Origin: Chloroflexota bacterium
Lineage (GTDB): Bacteria; Chloroflexota; Anaerolineae; Aggregatilineales; J027
Direction of reading: 5' to 3'
Assembly: GCA_013112715.1 (NCBI GenBank)
Contig: JABFGB010000027.1
Coordinates: 20,519-84,518, forward strand
DNA length: 64,000 bases
The notes under the pieces are model-generated. The model saw only the letters and a program-made list of their open reading frames with translations, made no database searches and was not told the origin of the DNA. Made by a program: the position numbers and the translations under genes. This document shows positions 8,307 through 17,166 of the stretch, one piece after another; within the stretch, counting starts at the first letter, position 1, and every line of letters begins with the position of its first letter.

Positions 8307-9269
8307 TTACCCGACCTGTACTTCTCGATTCACCACATTGCGATATTCATTCCGCAGCAGTGCATCCAGCATAATTTCAGCGGCTTCGGCGGCGACGGCC
8401 TCTTGCGCTTCGAGCGTGCTGGCCCCCAGATGCGGCGTATGAATAATGCCCGACAAGCCAATCAAGGGGTTATCTTTCTGCGGCGGTTCTTCGGCATACA
8501 CATCCAAAGCCGCCCCGGTGATTTTGCCACTCTTGATCGCCTCGGCCAGATCGTATTCATTGACCAAACTGCCTCGCGCCGCATTAATCAACCGCACCCC
8601 ATCTTTCATCTTGGCGATGTTTTCGGCATCAATCAGATGCTCGGTTTCAGGGGTTACAACCGTGTGCAAGGTCAGATAATCGGCCCTCGCCAACAATTCA
8701 TCCAGTGGCAGCAGCGCCACATTCAGCGATTGCGCGACCTGTTTGGATACATAAGGATCATAGGCAATGACGTTCATCTCAAAGGCGAGTGCCCGTTTTG
8801 CCACCGCCTGCCCGACACGCCCAAACCCAATAATGCCGAGGGTTTTACCGCGCAGTTCCGTCCCCATAAACGCCTTACGCTCCCATTGCCCTTCCAGCAT
8901 GGAAATTTGGGCTTTGGGGATATGCCGCGCCAACGCCAACATCAAGGCCATCGTGTGTTCCGCAGTAGCGACGGTGTTGCCTGCCGGGGTATTCATGACC
9001 GCGATACCAAGTTCGGTCGCTTTCACGAGGTCAACGTTATCCACGCCGACCCCTGCCCGCACAATCGCCTTGAGTTTGCTGGCCTTTTGCAACAATTCCG
9101 CATTGGCCTTCGTTCCGCTGCGGATAATCATGCCATCTGCATTGCCGACCGCTGCCAAAACCTCATCACGGCTCATTTTGGCTGGGGCTTGGATGGTCAC
9201 ACCCTCCGCTTGGGCCAAAAGATTGAGACCGATTTTTTCCAGATTATCAGGAATCAAAATGTGTGGCAT
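8307..9269 (-). CDS. serA: D-3-phosphoglycerate dehydrogenase-like D-2-hydroxyacid dehydrogenase
   Basis: The enzyme would oxidise 3-phosphoglycerate to 3-phosphohydroxypyruvate with NAD, the first step of serine synthesis. In 320 residues it shows IVRAGVGVDNVD, the NAD-binding GIIGFGRVGQAVAKRA, the catalytic Arg in NAARGSLVNE and the His in HTPHLGAS. It lacks the C-terminal ACT domain of longer SerA enzymes, so feedback inhibition by serine through that domain is not expected. It follows the aminotransferase gene with no gap and is the last gene before the strong terminator. A glyoxylate/hydroxypyruvate reductase activity is the main alternative. Confidence 0.85.
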   Translation of the reverse strand: MPHILIPDNLEKIGLNLLAQAEGVTIQAPAKMSRDEVLAAVGNADGMIIRSGTKANAELLQKASKLKAIVRAGVGVDNVDLVKATELGIAVMNTPAGNTVATAEHTMALMLALARHIPKAQISMLEGQWERKAFMGTELRGKTLGIIGFGRVGQAVAKRALAFEMNVIAYDPYVSKQVAQSLNVALLPLDELLARADYLTLHTVVTPETEHLIDAENIAKMKDGVRLINAARGSLVNEYDLAEAIKSGKITGAALDVYAEEPPQKDNPLIGLSGIIHTPHLGASTLEAQEAVAAEAAEIMLDALLRNEYRNVVNREVQVG

Positions 9270-10382
9270 CTAGTTCGCCCCATTTCCGTTGTGGTTCGTT
9301 GCCAAATAGTCATCAATATTGGCAAACAATTCTTCCATGTGGGTCGGTTGCATATCGCCCATGTGGGCAATCCGGAAGGTGCGATCCTTCAGCTTGCCAT
9401 ACCCATCGGCGATTTCCATACCCCGCCCGCGCAAAAAGCCATTGAGCGCCTTAATATCTACCTTGAGTGTATTTTCAAAGACGGTCAGTGTCGGTGAACG
9501 ATAGCCCTCTGGTGCAAGCAGGCCAAACCCAGCACTCGTCCCCCAAGCGCGGGTCATTTCCGCCAGATGTTGATGACGGGCCATACGGTTCGGGATGCCT
9601 TCCGCCAGAATATCATTCAACTGCTTATCCGCCGCGAACATCAATGACACAGGGGGGGTAGCCGGGGTGTTATTCTTCTGGTGGTGTTTATCCATTTCGA
9701 TCAGATCAAAATAGTATCCACGATTCTTGACCGTCTTGGCGCGATCCAACACCGCCTGTGAAATTGTGCCAAAGGCCATGCCGGGGGGCAGACCAAAGGC
9801 TTTTTGGGTGCTGGTCAGGCAAATATCAATGCCCCATTCATCCACAAACAGCGGCGCACCCATATAGCAGCTTACCGTGTCCACCAAAAAGAGGGTGTCT
9901 TGATAGCCTTCCATCACTTTGGCATATTCCGCCAGTGGGTTAATCACTCCCGAACTGGTTTCGTTATAGACACAGGCCACCGCGTCATAATGTTTCTGCT
10001 TGAGGGCATCCGCTAATTGTTCAGCCACAATCGGCAGACCCCATTCCACTTCCAACACATCCACCTGCTTGCCATTCAGTTGGCTGACTTCGGCCCAGCG
10101 TTCGCTGAATGAGCCACAGACCAGATGCAAGATGCGTCCTTCATCGCGCACGCAGTTACGAGATGCGGCTTCCCACACCCCTGTGCCCGACGATGTGAAA
10201 ATAAACACGCGGTTTTGGGTATAAAAACTCTGCTGCAATTTGGGTTGCAGACGACCGTAGAGGTCAGCAAAGGCTTTGGAACGATGTCCTATCATCCATT
10301 CAGTTTGCGCCTCCAACACTTCTTTGCGCACTTCAATGGGGCCGGGGATATACAAACGAACATGGTCAGGCTTCTGCGTCAT
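9270..10382 (-). CDS. Class V aminotransferase (serine/alanine-glyoxylate or phosphoserine type)
   Basis: This PLP enzyme of 370 residues belongs to the alanine-glyoxylate/serine-pyruvate aminotransferase group. Visible signs are LYIPGPIEVRKEV and MIGHRSKAFADLY at the N-terminus, the FTSSGTGVWEAA cofactor-phosphate loop, and CLTSTQKAFGLPPGMAF, where the Lys near residue 190 should hold PLP. Its gene abuts serA, which suggests it converts 3-phosphohydroxypyruvate to phosphoserine in place of a classical SerC, as proposed for similar pairs. A serine-glyoxylate reaction is also possible. The start codon is preceded by AAGGAGAT. Confidence 0.85.
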   Translation of the reverse strand: MTQKPDHVRLYIPGPIEVRKEVLEAQTEWMIGHRSKAFADLYGRLQPKLQQSFYTQNRVFIFTSSGTGVWEAASRNCVRDEGRILHLVCGSFSERWAEVSQLNGKQVDVLEVEWGLPIVAEQLADALKQKHYDAVACVYNETSSGVINPLAEYAKVMEGYQDTLFLVDTVSCYMGAPLFVDEWGIDICLTSTQKAFGLPPGMAFGTISQAVLDRAKTVKNRGYYFDLIEMDKHHQKNNTPATPPVSLMFAADKQLNDILAEGIPNRMARHQHLAEMTRAWGTSAGFGLLAPEGYRSPTLTVFENTLKVDIKALNGFLRGRGMEIADGYGKLKDRTFRIAHMGDMQPTHMEELFANIDDYLATNHNGNGAN

Positions 10383-10435
10383 ACGAGTGCAAATCTCCTT
10401 AAATAAAACTGACGTTGATGTAAACCGACCTTCAT

Positions 10436-11506
10436 TTACTGATGATCGGCAAGAGCTTGTTTCAATTCCATAATCGGTGCAATCACCGCCGGGTCAGCCC
10501 CATAAGCAATTGCGGTATAAAAACTCAGATAATCGCCAAATTGAATGGCGTGCATCATTTGAGCAATCGGTGAATTGCCCGCTGGCGTAAAGCGGTCAAT
10601 CATAATGCCATTTTGTAGCAGCAGATTCAGTGTCAAGTCGTGGCGCAAATGATTACGCGGGTGGTCATATTGGGGTGATGCAATAAACATCACCGACAGC
10701 TTACTCAAAACTTCTTGCGGAAAATTCACCCCCACTACCGCGTTATGATTCATTTCAGGAATAGGGTCATGCACCGCGAAGCTCTTGCTGTTTTCGTTAA
10801 GTTGCCCTTTCCAGCGCCGCGCCACTGGTTCAAAAATACCTGCCCCGATGAACACCGGCACACGTCCTATATACTGCCCGGCTTGGCGTTTGGCTGGATT
10901 GGTCATGGCGGGGATATTCACCCCATATTTTTCACGGTAGGTCTTCAAATTGGCAACCGCTTCGGCAACCTGAGGGCCAACATTTGGCATCCAGCCCGCC
11001 CGTGAAGCCAACCCTAGCAGCAAGCCAAACGACCATCCAATAGCGGCGCGTGGTTGGTCAATAGTGGTCGAAAATGACCAAAGGGTTTGTCTATCTTGTT
11101 TGGTTTTGGCGGCCAATTTACCACCCGTCGTCAGCGCCAAAAGATGCGCCCCACGTGATTTGGCAACATCGTAGGCTGCTAGGGTTTCTTCGGTATTGCC
11201 AGAAAAACTGCTGGCAATCACAAGAGTATGTTCACCTTGCACCCATGCAGGCAAATCATAGCCCCGGATAATCAAAATCGGTATAGGCGAGGTTAAACCT
11301 GCGACGGCAGCCAATAAATCGCCACCAATGGCCGAGCCACCCATCCCGCTAATAATCACTTGGCGAATATTCGGCAAATAAGTCGGCAGCAATTGGGTTT
11401 GAGCATGTTCCCACGCTGTTTCAAATTGTTCGGGCAGGCCGTCAATATGCCCCAACATATCGGTCGCGTCTAACTGCTGTATTTGCTGTAGGTCATCCAA
11501 ATTCAT
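10436..11506 (-). CDS. Bifunctional phosphoglucose/phosphomannose isomerase
   Basis: The 356-residue protein belongs to the SIS-domain Pgi/Pmi family of archaea and some bacteria, which interconverts glucose 6-phosphate or mannose 6-phosphate with fructose 6-phosphate. The first SIS domain shows VIISGMGGSAIGGDLLA, the second IASSFSGNTEETLAAY. In the C-terminal half, EMNHNAVVGV holds the Glu/His typical of the active site, and the family's C-terminal domain follows. The ATG has GGAGA upstream. It lies 53 bases upstream of the aminotransferase gene, so it may share its transcript and feed glycolysis-derived precursors to serine synthesis. Confidence 0.88.
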   Translation of the reverse strand: MNLDDLQQIQQLDATDMLGHIDGLPEQFETAWEHAQTQLLPTYLPNIRQVIISGMGGSAIGGDLLAAVAGLTSPIPILIIRGYDLPAWVQGEHTLVIASSFSGNTEETLAAYDVAKSRGAHLLALTTGGKLAAKTKQDRQTLWSFSTTIDQPRAAIGWSFGLLLGLASRAGWMPNVGPQVAEAVANLKTYREKYGVNIPAMTNPAKRQAGQYIGRVPVFIGAGIFEPVARRWKGQLNENSKSFAVHDPIPEMNHNAVVGVNFPQEVLSKLSVMFIASPQYDHPRNHLRHDLTLNLLLQNGIMIDRFTPAGNSPIAQMMHAIQFGDYLSFYTAIAYGADPAVIAPIMELKQALADHQ

Positions 11507-11539
11507 CGGCTTCTCCTAAGAGGTAGTGTGTAGAGACAA

Positions 11540-11575
11540 AAAACCGACATGCGCGTGATTGTAGCATGTGGTTTT
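11540..11575 (-). terminator. Terminator-like hairpin in the pgi leader
   Basis: AAAACC-ACATGC at 11540-11552 and GCATGTGGTTTT at 11564-11575 form a stem with one bulge. On the minus strand it is followed by TTTTTTG, ending about 30 bases before the pgi start codon. It could end upstream read-through or act as an attenuator. Confidence 0.45.
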
Positions 11576-11664
11576 GGGCAATACGATCTGTGAATTTAGG
11601 CACAATAACGAAATTTCTCCTCAACTGCTTTCCCCTCCCTAATGCTTTGGGGCGGGGGTAGGGG

Positions 11665-11978
11665 TTCGCAAGGGTAGGTTTTTCGCGGGTCGCCAGAGCA
11701 TGAATTCTCCGGCTATTCCTGCAAAGTCGGTTGATGCAGTTTAACAAAATAAGCCGGATAGGTGGGTTCGGAGGGACAAGGCAATGCCTTGTCCGTACAA
11801 AAGACCTACGTCTTTCATCATATCCGTATTTAATTGGAAAACTACATCAACCGACTGGGGAGGAGTATCCCGCCTGAAAGAGCCAGTCCCCTTCAGGGGA
11901 GTTTTCAAGGATAGCCTGCGAGTTCACTCGTAGGCGACGGCGAACAGACCGCTTTCCCCAAAAACTTACCCTTGTGAA
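11665..11978. repeat. MITE-like element, copy A
   Basis: The element has terminal inverted repeats: TTCGCAAGGGTAGGTTTTT at 11665-11683 matches the reverse complement of 11960-11978 at 17 of 19 positions. Inside is a second inverted pair, 11725-11742 with 11839-11856 (17 of 18), and a perfect palindrome GGACAAGGCA-A-TGCCTTGTCC at 11774-11794. The ends and the GCAAAGTCGGTTGA core recur in the copy at 18160-18336. No protein is encoded. It fills most of the 493-base gap between the HEAT and pgi genes. The rest of that gap holds only the pgi leader hairpin. Confidence 0.75.
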
Positions 11979-11999
11979 GGGGTCAGAGGTGGGGTTCCT

Positions 12000-12950
12000 C
12001 TAGCGTTTCTTGCGTTTGGCTCGTTCAGCCTCGGCCTTTGCCAAAATCTGCGCAATATCCGCATGGCTGGCTTGGGGCATCGGTGGCGGCTCAGACTTGG
12101 AAGGTGAAAGTGGCCCCGTCTCACTAAGTTTAGCCTGTTCCGCAAAATCTTTACCCGCCGCTTTAGCCCGTACCTTAAATTCTTGTTCAAGTGTGCCGTC
12201 CTGCTCCATTTCCCAATAAATCATTTTCCAGTACAACACCTTGCCATACCGTTCAGCAGCCTCGCGCACCATCGGGTCCATATCGTTTAACAGAGCCGTT
12301 GCCAGATGAGGCAACGCCAGCGGATTATTAAAATTCGCCAGTTCAATCGCTGCATTTTTGCGATTTTCGCGGTTGGGGTCTTCCAACAGCCGCCTGACCC
12401 AAATCGTAATGTTCACATCCGAAGGAATGGGCGGTGGGGTACGCTTGCTGGAAAGCTCCTCGCGGCGTGGCCCTCCCATATTGGATGACGCAATATCCGA
12501 AGCTGAACCAGACATCGCCGTGCCCATCAGCATTCCTCCTGTGAGTGGACCAGCGATCAGCGTCGCCCCAACTCCCAATGCTGCTGCCGTCGTCATCCTG
12601 CGACTCGCGGCATCCTGTTGGGATTTAATCAAGGCATTGTCCATACTAGCTTGCATCCGGCGCATCAATTCCTCTTCGCGTGGGTCAACCAAATTGGCGA
12701 TCTCGCGGTCAATCCCAAAAAATCGAAAAATCTCATTGATCGTCGAATAACCGGATTGACTGGCTTGGTGGATTTTTTTCCCGGCCCATTGGATTGCCTG
12801 CTTGACAGTGGCATCAGTCTCCACCTTAAAACGTTCACCCAACACACTGAGCGCACGGGTTTCTTCCACCATACCCAAAACACGAACGACATTCAGGCGG
12901 GTTTCTGGATTTGGAGCGTTCACTCCCTGCAAAAGTACCTCTAATTTCAT
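12000..12950 (-). CDS. HEAT-repeat-like protein with Gly/Ala-rich middle
   Basis: The 316-residue protein has HEAT-like helical repeats at both ends: residues 1-60 (NPETRLNVVRVLGMVEETRA) and about 185-235 (NRENRKNAAIELANFNNPLA, then DMDPMVREAAERYGKVL). Between them, residues 120-155 form a hydrophobic Gly/Ala/Met-rich stretch (AAALGVGATLIAGPLTGGML) that could enter or touch a membrane. The C-terminus is charged and ends in ERAKRKKR. HEAT repeats bind proteins, so a scaffold role is likely but unproven. It lies upstream of pgi, separated by the repeat element. Confidence 0.62.
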   Translation of the reverse strand: MKLEVLLQGVNAPNPETRLNVVRVLGMVEETRALSVLGERFKVETDATVKQAIQWAGKKIHQASQSGYSTINEIFRFFGIDREIANLVDPREEELMRRMQASMDNALIKSQQDAASRRMTTAAALGVGATLIAGPLTGGMLMGTAMSGSASDIASSNMGGPRREELSSKRTPPPIPSDVNITIWVRRLLEDPNRENRKNAAIELANFNNPLALPHLATALLNDMDPMVREAAERYGKVLYWKMIYWEMEQDGTLEQEFKVRAKAAGKDFAEQAKLSETGPLSPSKSEPPPMPQASHADIAQILAKAEAERAKRKKR

Positions 12951-13209
12951 TGACAGATTTCCCCCAGCTATTAACCGATATGTTTAATTTTACTCGCCTC
13001 TTTGCCGTTCCCAATACCCCAAATTTTTCGGGGGATTCTGAGAAACGAATTTCAGCTATGATGAGAATGTTCCCCTACCACAAATTCTAACAACCATCTA
13101 ACACGGGGAAAACGTCTTTAAAACGTTGTCTTGGTGGGAAGTTAATTTTTGTGAAAAATATCCCAAAATATGATATTTAGCTTGATATTGTAAGCACTCT
13201 TCCTTTTTA

Positions 13210-14730
13210 ATGAAAACATATCAACACACCAAACATGGCGCATCTATGAATGCTTATACAATATCAATGGAAGTACCCAATAGTATGAATCTTATGAACC
13301 AACTCCCCGATGTCATAATCAACACCCAAGATGATGGCACAATTGTGGAGTGGAATCAGCGGGCCGAAGAATTGTTTCACCAAACACGTCAAACCGTCGT
13401 AGGGCAGCCCGTTACACAACAGATTTTCGTTTCTCCCAATACCCGCAAGTGGTGGACACATTTGCAAAACACGCTCAAAGAGCTGGATTATTGGGAGGGT
13501 GAGTTTCCATTTGATGGACCCGACCATGAGGAAATCTGGCTGTTTATCCGGGCCAAAGCCATCCTGCTTGACGATAGTCATCCCGGTATCATGCTCATTG
13601 GGACGGCTTTACAGCACCATGAAATCCGTGACCGCGCCGTTTGGACAGCACTCGACTTTTCGCATCATGAGTTGCATAACATCTTATCCTCAGTTGGAGA
13701 TATGGTCTGTAAATACAATCTTTTTCAAAAAGCGCTTGTTTTTGTCAGCCCCTCCTGTTTGAAAGTCACGGGTTACACTGACCACGAATTTATTGATAAT
13801 CCGGCCCTATTTTGGGACATCATCCTGCCCGAAGATCGTGCCAATGCCGAAAACGCTCTGCTAACCATCCAACCCGGACAGGTCGTTAATCTTGATTATC
13901 GTATTCGCCACAAACAAGGCCGCATCTATTGGGTACGCAACAGCATGACGCCCATCTTGGATGGCGAGGACACGTTGGTAGATGTCATGTGCGCCATTAC
14001 CGACATCAACCCCTATTATGAACTCAGCGAATTAAAATCCCAACTCATTCGCATGGCCTCGCATGACCTAAAACATCCACTGGCAATCGCAATGGGCTAT
14101 TTTGGCATACTCCTAGAAGACATAGGCCCGCTGTTAAACGAACCCCAACGCGGCATGACCCAATGGATTACCGAATCCCACGAATTGATGAACGGCATGT
14201 TGACCGAATTGGCCGATTTAGAGCAGGTCGGCATGAAGGGGATTCAACACACCGAGAAAATTGATTGGCTGTCTCTGGTGGATAAGGTACTAGAACAATC
14301 CGCCCTCCAACTGGATAATCATCAACACCAGCTTTCCATTGAACGTCCAGCTTCTGCCCTAACAGTTGAAGGGGAAGCCATCCGCCTGCATCAAGTCCTA
14401 TTTAATCTCGTTTCCAACGCCATCAAATACACCCCCAATGGTGGCAAGATCGCAGTGCAGGTGTTTGTTGAGAATCAGCGGGTCTATACCGAAGTCCAAG
14501 ACAATGGGGCAGGTGTACCAGAGGAATTCCGTCCGAAGTTATTTAAGCCATTTTCGCGGGCCAAATCACCAGAGACCGCCCATATTCCCGGCACAGGCTT
14601 GGGGCTAAGTCTGGTCAAATCCATTATCGAGCAGCACGATGGCGAAGTGATTTATCGCCCGGAAAGCAAAGGCAGCACCTTTGGTTTTTGGCTGCCCCTT
14701 GCAGACCCAACTACTCTTGGAACAGATTAA
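13210..14730 (+). CDS. PAS-domain sensor histidine kinase
   Basis: The 506-residue kinase is soluble with no membrane segment. Two PAS domains come first: about residues 28-130 (DVIINTQDDGTIVEWNQRAE) and 155-275 (VSPSCLKVTGYTD, then RIRHKQGRIYWVRNSMTPI). The phospho-acceptor His is in RMASHDLKHPLAIAMGYF near residue 286. The ATPase domain shows NAIKYTPNGGKI, DNGAGVPEEF and GTGLGLSLVKSIIEQHDG. It should autophosphorylate on an internal signal and pass the phosphate to an unlinked response regulator, as none is adjacent. No clear ribosome binding site precedes the ATG. Its 3' end overlaps the convergent sigma factor gene by 20 bases. Confidence 0.88.
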   Translation: MKTYQHTKHGASMNAYTISMEVPNSMNLMNQLPDVIINTQDDGTIVEWNQRAEELFHQTRQTVVGQPVTQQIFVSPNTRKWWTHLQNTLKELDYWEGEFPFDGPDHEEIWLFIRAKAILLDDSHPGIMLIGTALQHHEIRDRAVWTALDFSHHELHNILSSVGDMVCKYNLFQKALVFVSPSCLKVTGYTDHEFIDNPALFWDIILPEDRANAENALLTIQPGQVVNLDYRIRHKQGRIYWVRNSMTPILDGEDTLVDVMCAITDINPYYELSELKSQLIRMASHDLKHPLAIAMGYFGILLEDIGPLLNEPQRGMTQWITESHELMNGMLTELADLEQVGMKGIQHTEKIDWLSLVDKVLEQSALQLDNHQHQLSIERPASALTVEGEAIRLHQVLFNLVSNAIKYTPNGGKIAVQVFVENQRVYTEVQDNGAGVPEEFRPKLFKPFSRAKSPETAHIPGTGLGLSLVKSIIEQHDGEVIYRPESKGSTFGFWLPLADPTTLGTD

Positions 14731-15370
14731 ACACATACCCCATGACGATGCCCTGATTTTCCAAATGGGTACGTAGTTTTTTGCGGGCGTCATGCAGCAG
14801 TTTGTATAGGGCATTGCGATTGGTGCCCATTTGTTCCGCCACAATATCCATCGGAATACCGCGCAGGGTCACGGCCTCTAGCGCGGTTTTTTGGCGTTCA
14901 GTCAAGACTTCATCCAGTGCCTGTTGGATAATTTGCAATACGTTGACCTGTTCGGTAGCGCGTTCAGGGCTGGCAATCTGATTGTTGTTATCCCCGCCCT
15001 CCAATTTCAATTGAAATTCTCCGTCGGCGGTCAATTCGTCCAAACTGAAATCTTTGTAGCGGGCACGGCGCAGTTCACTAATCGCGGTACGTGTCCCAAT
15101 CTTCATCGCCCATGTCGTAAAGCGGCTGTCCCCCCGAAAGGAATCAAGGTTATCCAAAATCCGCAGCGTGGCGTCTTGTGAAAAATCTTCCGCCATCTGC
15201 CGCAGTTCCTCACTCGATAATTCACTCAAATCACTGCGCTCATGGCTTAGATAATACAAAATCCCCCGGCGCAAATAGACCCGCAAATCATCCAATGCGG
15301 CGGCTTGGGCTGTCGTATCCTCACTTGTTAAGTCCGCCAGCCACTGTTCATTTGACCGTTCAACCGTCAT
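14711..15370 (-). CDS. ECF-type RNA polymerase sigma factor
   Basis: The 219-residue protein has sigma region 2 near residues 60-115 (FSQDATLRILDNLDSFRGDS, RFTTWAMKIGTRTAISELRR) and region 4 near 155-205 (LTERQKTALEAVTLRGIPMD, then the helix-turn-helix AEQMGTNRNALYKLLHDARK). Regions 1 and 3 are absent, as in extracytoplasmic-function sigmas. Its ATG shares a base with the stop of the kinase gene upstream (TGATG), and GGGGAGAT precedes it, so translation is probably coupled. No anti-sigma gene is adjacent, so control may come through expression of the operon. Confidence 0.82.
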   Translation of the reverse strand: MTVERSNEQWLADLTSEDTTAQAAALDDLRVYLRRGILYYLSHERSDLSELSSEELRQMAEDFSQDATLRILDNLDSFRGDSRFTTWAMKIGTRTAISELRRARYKDFSLDELTADGEFQLKLEGGDNNNQIASPERATEQVNVLQIIQQALDEVLTERQKTALEAVTLRGIPMDIVAEQMGTNRNALYKLLHDARKKLRTHLENQGIVMGYVFNLFQE

Positions 15371-16044
15371 CAATCCATATCTCCCCGCCTAGAGGATGTT
15401 CTAAGCCGGATCGCCTCTAATCGTTCCAATAATTCACCAGCAACCTGTTCCAAATCTTCAGGCCGATGCACAAAATCCAATGTCGCTGCCGGAATCACAA
15501 AAATGGGACAGGTCGTCCATGATTCCACCCATTCATCATATAGGCGGTTCAGTTGAGCCAGATACTCAATCGAAATCTGCCGTTCATAATCACGCCCGCG
15601 CAGCGCAATGCGTTCGGCCAAAACCCCAACCGGCGACTGCAAATAGATCAGCAAATGGGGTGGCGGCAAAAACGCCCGAATCCCGTCATACAAATCGCGG
15701 TAGCATCGGTAATCGCGTTCCGATAGTTTACCCTGTAGCACCAAATTTTTGGCAAAAATTTCCGCATCTTCATAAATGCTGCGATCTTGAATGACATGTC
15801 CCGGATGATCGAGCAGTTTACGATGATGTTGCAATCGCCGCGACAAAAAATAGACCTGCGAATGGAAGCTCCACTGCGCCATGTCCGCATAAAAATCTTG
15901 CAAATAAGGGTTTTCGTCTACCGCCTCATAAAATGGCTGCCAACCGAGCCGTTCGCCCAGCAATTGAGTCAGGCTGCTTTTGCCGACCCCGATATTGCCT
16001 GCCACTGCGATAAACCATTTTTGTGATGGATTGGATTGCGTCAT
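15370..16044 (-). CDS. Deoxynucleoside kinase (dCK/dAK-like)
   Basis: The enzyme phosphorylates deoxynucleosides for salvage. The P-loop AGNIGVGKSSL sits near residue 15. DENPYLQDFYAD follows, then QDRSIYEDAEIF, whose DRS motif is typical of the dCK/dAK branch, and the lid RGRDYERQISIEYLAQ. Length, about 224 residues, is normal for bacterial members. The ATG at 16044 begins MTQSNPSQKW. An upstream in-frame start at 16089 would add 15 residues of no known use. A second family member lies 75 bases upstream, as in the Bacillus dck/dgk pair. Confidence 0.83.
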   Translation of the reverse strand: MTQSNPSQKWFIAVAGNIGVGKSSLTQLLGERLGWQPFYEAVDENPYLQDFYADMAQWSFHSQVYFLSRRLQHHRKLLDHPGHVIQDRSIYEDAEIFAKNLVLQGKLSERDYRCYRDLYDGIRAFLPPPHLLIYLQSPVGVLAERIALRGRDYERQISIEYLAQLNRLYDEWVESWTTCPIFVIPAATLDFVHRPEDLEQVAGELLERLEAIRLRTSSRRGDMD

Positions 16045-16119
16045 AAATTTTCCGTTGCATCGTTCAACAAGTTCGCCTAAATTCAGCACGGCGGCTTTAG
16101 CCCCGTGTCGCAGTGTTAC

Positions 16120-17139
16120 CTATTCACCTGCCGAACTATCCCACATGCGCTGCCGATTCACCGCCATCTTTTCCAAATAGGCCGTTTCTAAATCCACCCC
16201 GGTATAGTTGGCAATTTTCAGCAGATAGGCCAACACGTCCGCCATTTCTAACCGCAATTTCTCGCTTGGGATGGGTTCGCGGTCTTGCTGTCCCGTTTTC
16301 CAATGCTGCACTACCGCCCGTGCCATCTCACCAATTTCCTCTTGCAGCAGCACAAAATTTAGGAACAGATCGGGGTTAAAATTCTTGGCCTTGTCCAACG
16401 CCCGATGAAACCGCTGAAAATCGCCCAAGCGCCGCGCCGTCATATGCACATCCAAATCATTCGGCTCAGTGGTGGTAGATTTCGCCACATCCACTAATGC
16501 TGGTGTTTCTTCAACCAACCCCGGCAAAGCCGCTTGGCGTGGCCCCGTACCCAACACCCCCCGGATGGTCGCAATCAATTCCGTCCGCTGATTTTCGTCC
16601 TGCACCACATCAATATGATTGGTATCAATCGCCAGCACCGGCGCGGCGGTGTACTCCGCAAAAAATCGGTCATACGCCACCCGCAGTTCATCAATGTAAT
16701 GTGGATCCATATTGCGTTCATAAGAGCGGTCACGTGCGGCGATGCGACTCATCAGAACGGAGGTGTCGGCCCGCAAAAATACCACCAAATCCGGTTGGGG
16801 AATATTTTCGGCCAGCGCCTCATACACACTCTCATACGTCGCCAATTCATCATCCGCCAAATTTAATTGGGCAAACAGATGGTCTTTGGCAAAAATGTAA
16901 TCGCTCACCAATGGGCGGGGAAGTTGATGCAGGCGACGCTGTTGATGGTAGCGACTCAACAGAAAAAAGACCTGCGTCTGAAAGGCATACCGCGCACGGT
17001 CTTGATAAAAACGCGCCAAAAATGGATTTTCTTCAAAGACTTCAATCAACAGCGAGGCATTAAGCGCCTGCTGAAGATACCGAGCCAACGTGGTCTTGCC
17101 GACCCCAATGACCCCTTCAATCGCAACATAATAATTCAT
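16120..17139 (-). CDS. Deoxynucleoside kinase (dGK-like) fused to a MazG-like pyrophosphohydrolase domain
   Basis: Residues 1-195 form a deoxynucleoside kinase with P-loop EGVIGVGKTT, EENPFLARFYQD, VSDYIFAKDHLFA (SDY in place of DRS, as in the dGK branch) and lid RDRSYERNMDPHYIDELR. After a linker, residues about 236-335 form an all-alpha NTP pyrophosphohydrolase domain of the MazG type, with EEIGE at 267-271 and EMADV at 298-302 supplying the metal-binding acids. The kinase half would make dGMP or dAMP. The second half would hydrolyse a (d)NTP to the monophosphate, perhaps to remove an unwanted product. Both halves look intact. The fusion is unusual. Confidence 0.8.
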   Translation of the reverse strand: MNYYVAIEGVIGVGKTTLARYLQQALNASLLIEVFEENPFLARFYQDRARYAFQTQVFFLLSRYHQQRRLHQLPRPLVSDYIFAKDHLFAQLNLADDELATYESVYEALAENIPQPDLVVFLRADTSVLMSRIAARDRSYERNMDPHYIDELRVAYDRFFAEYTAAPVLAIDTNHIDVVQDENQRTELIATIRGVLGTGPRQAALPGLVEETPALVDVAKSTTTEPNDLDVHMTARRLGDFQRFHRALDKAKNFNPDLFLNFVLLQEEIGEMARAVVQHWKTGQQDREPIPSEKLRLEMADVLAYLLKIANYTGVDLETAYLEKMAVNRQRMWDSSAGE

Positions 17140-17166
17140 CTATGGTCTAACCTTTGGTGGAGTAGA

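Noticed and set aside
8223..9497. Long plus-strand frame of 424 codons
   Set aside because: It lies opposite serA and the aminotransferase, which have clear motifs, and its translation is rich in His, Gln and Arg with no domain. It is an antisense shadow.
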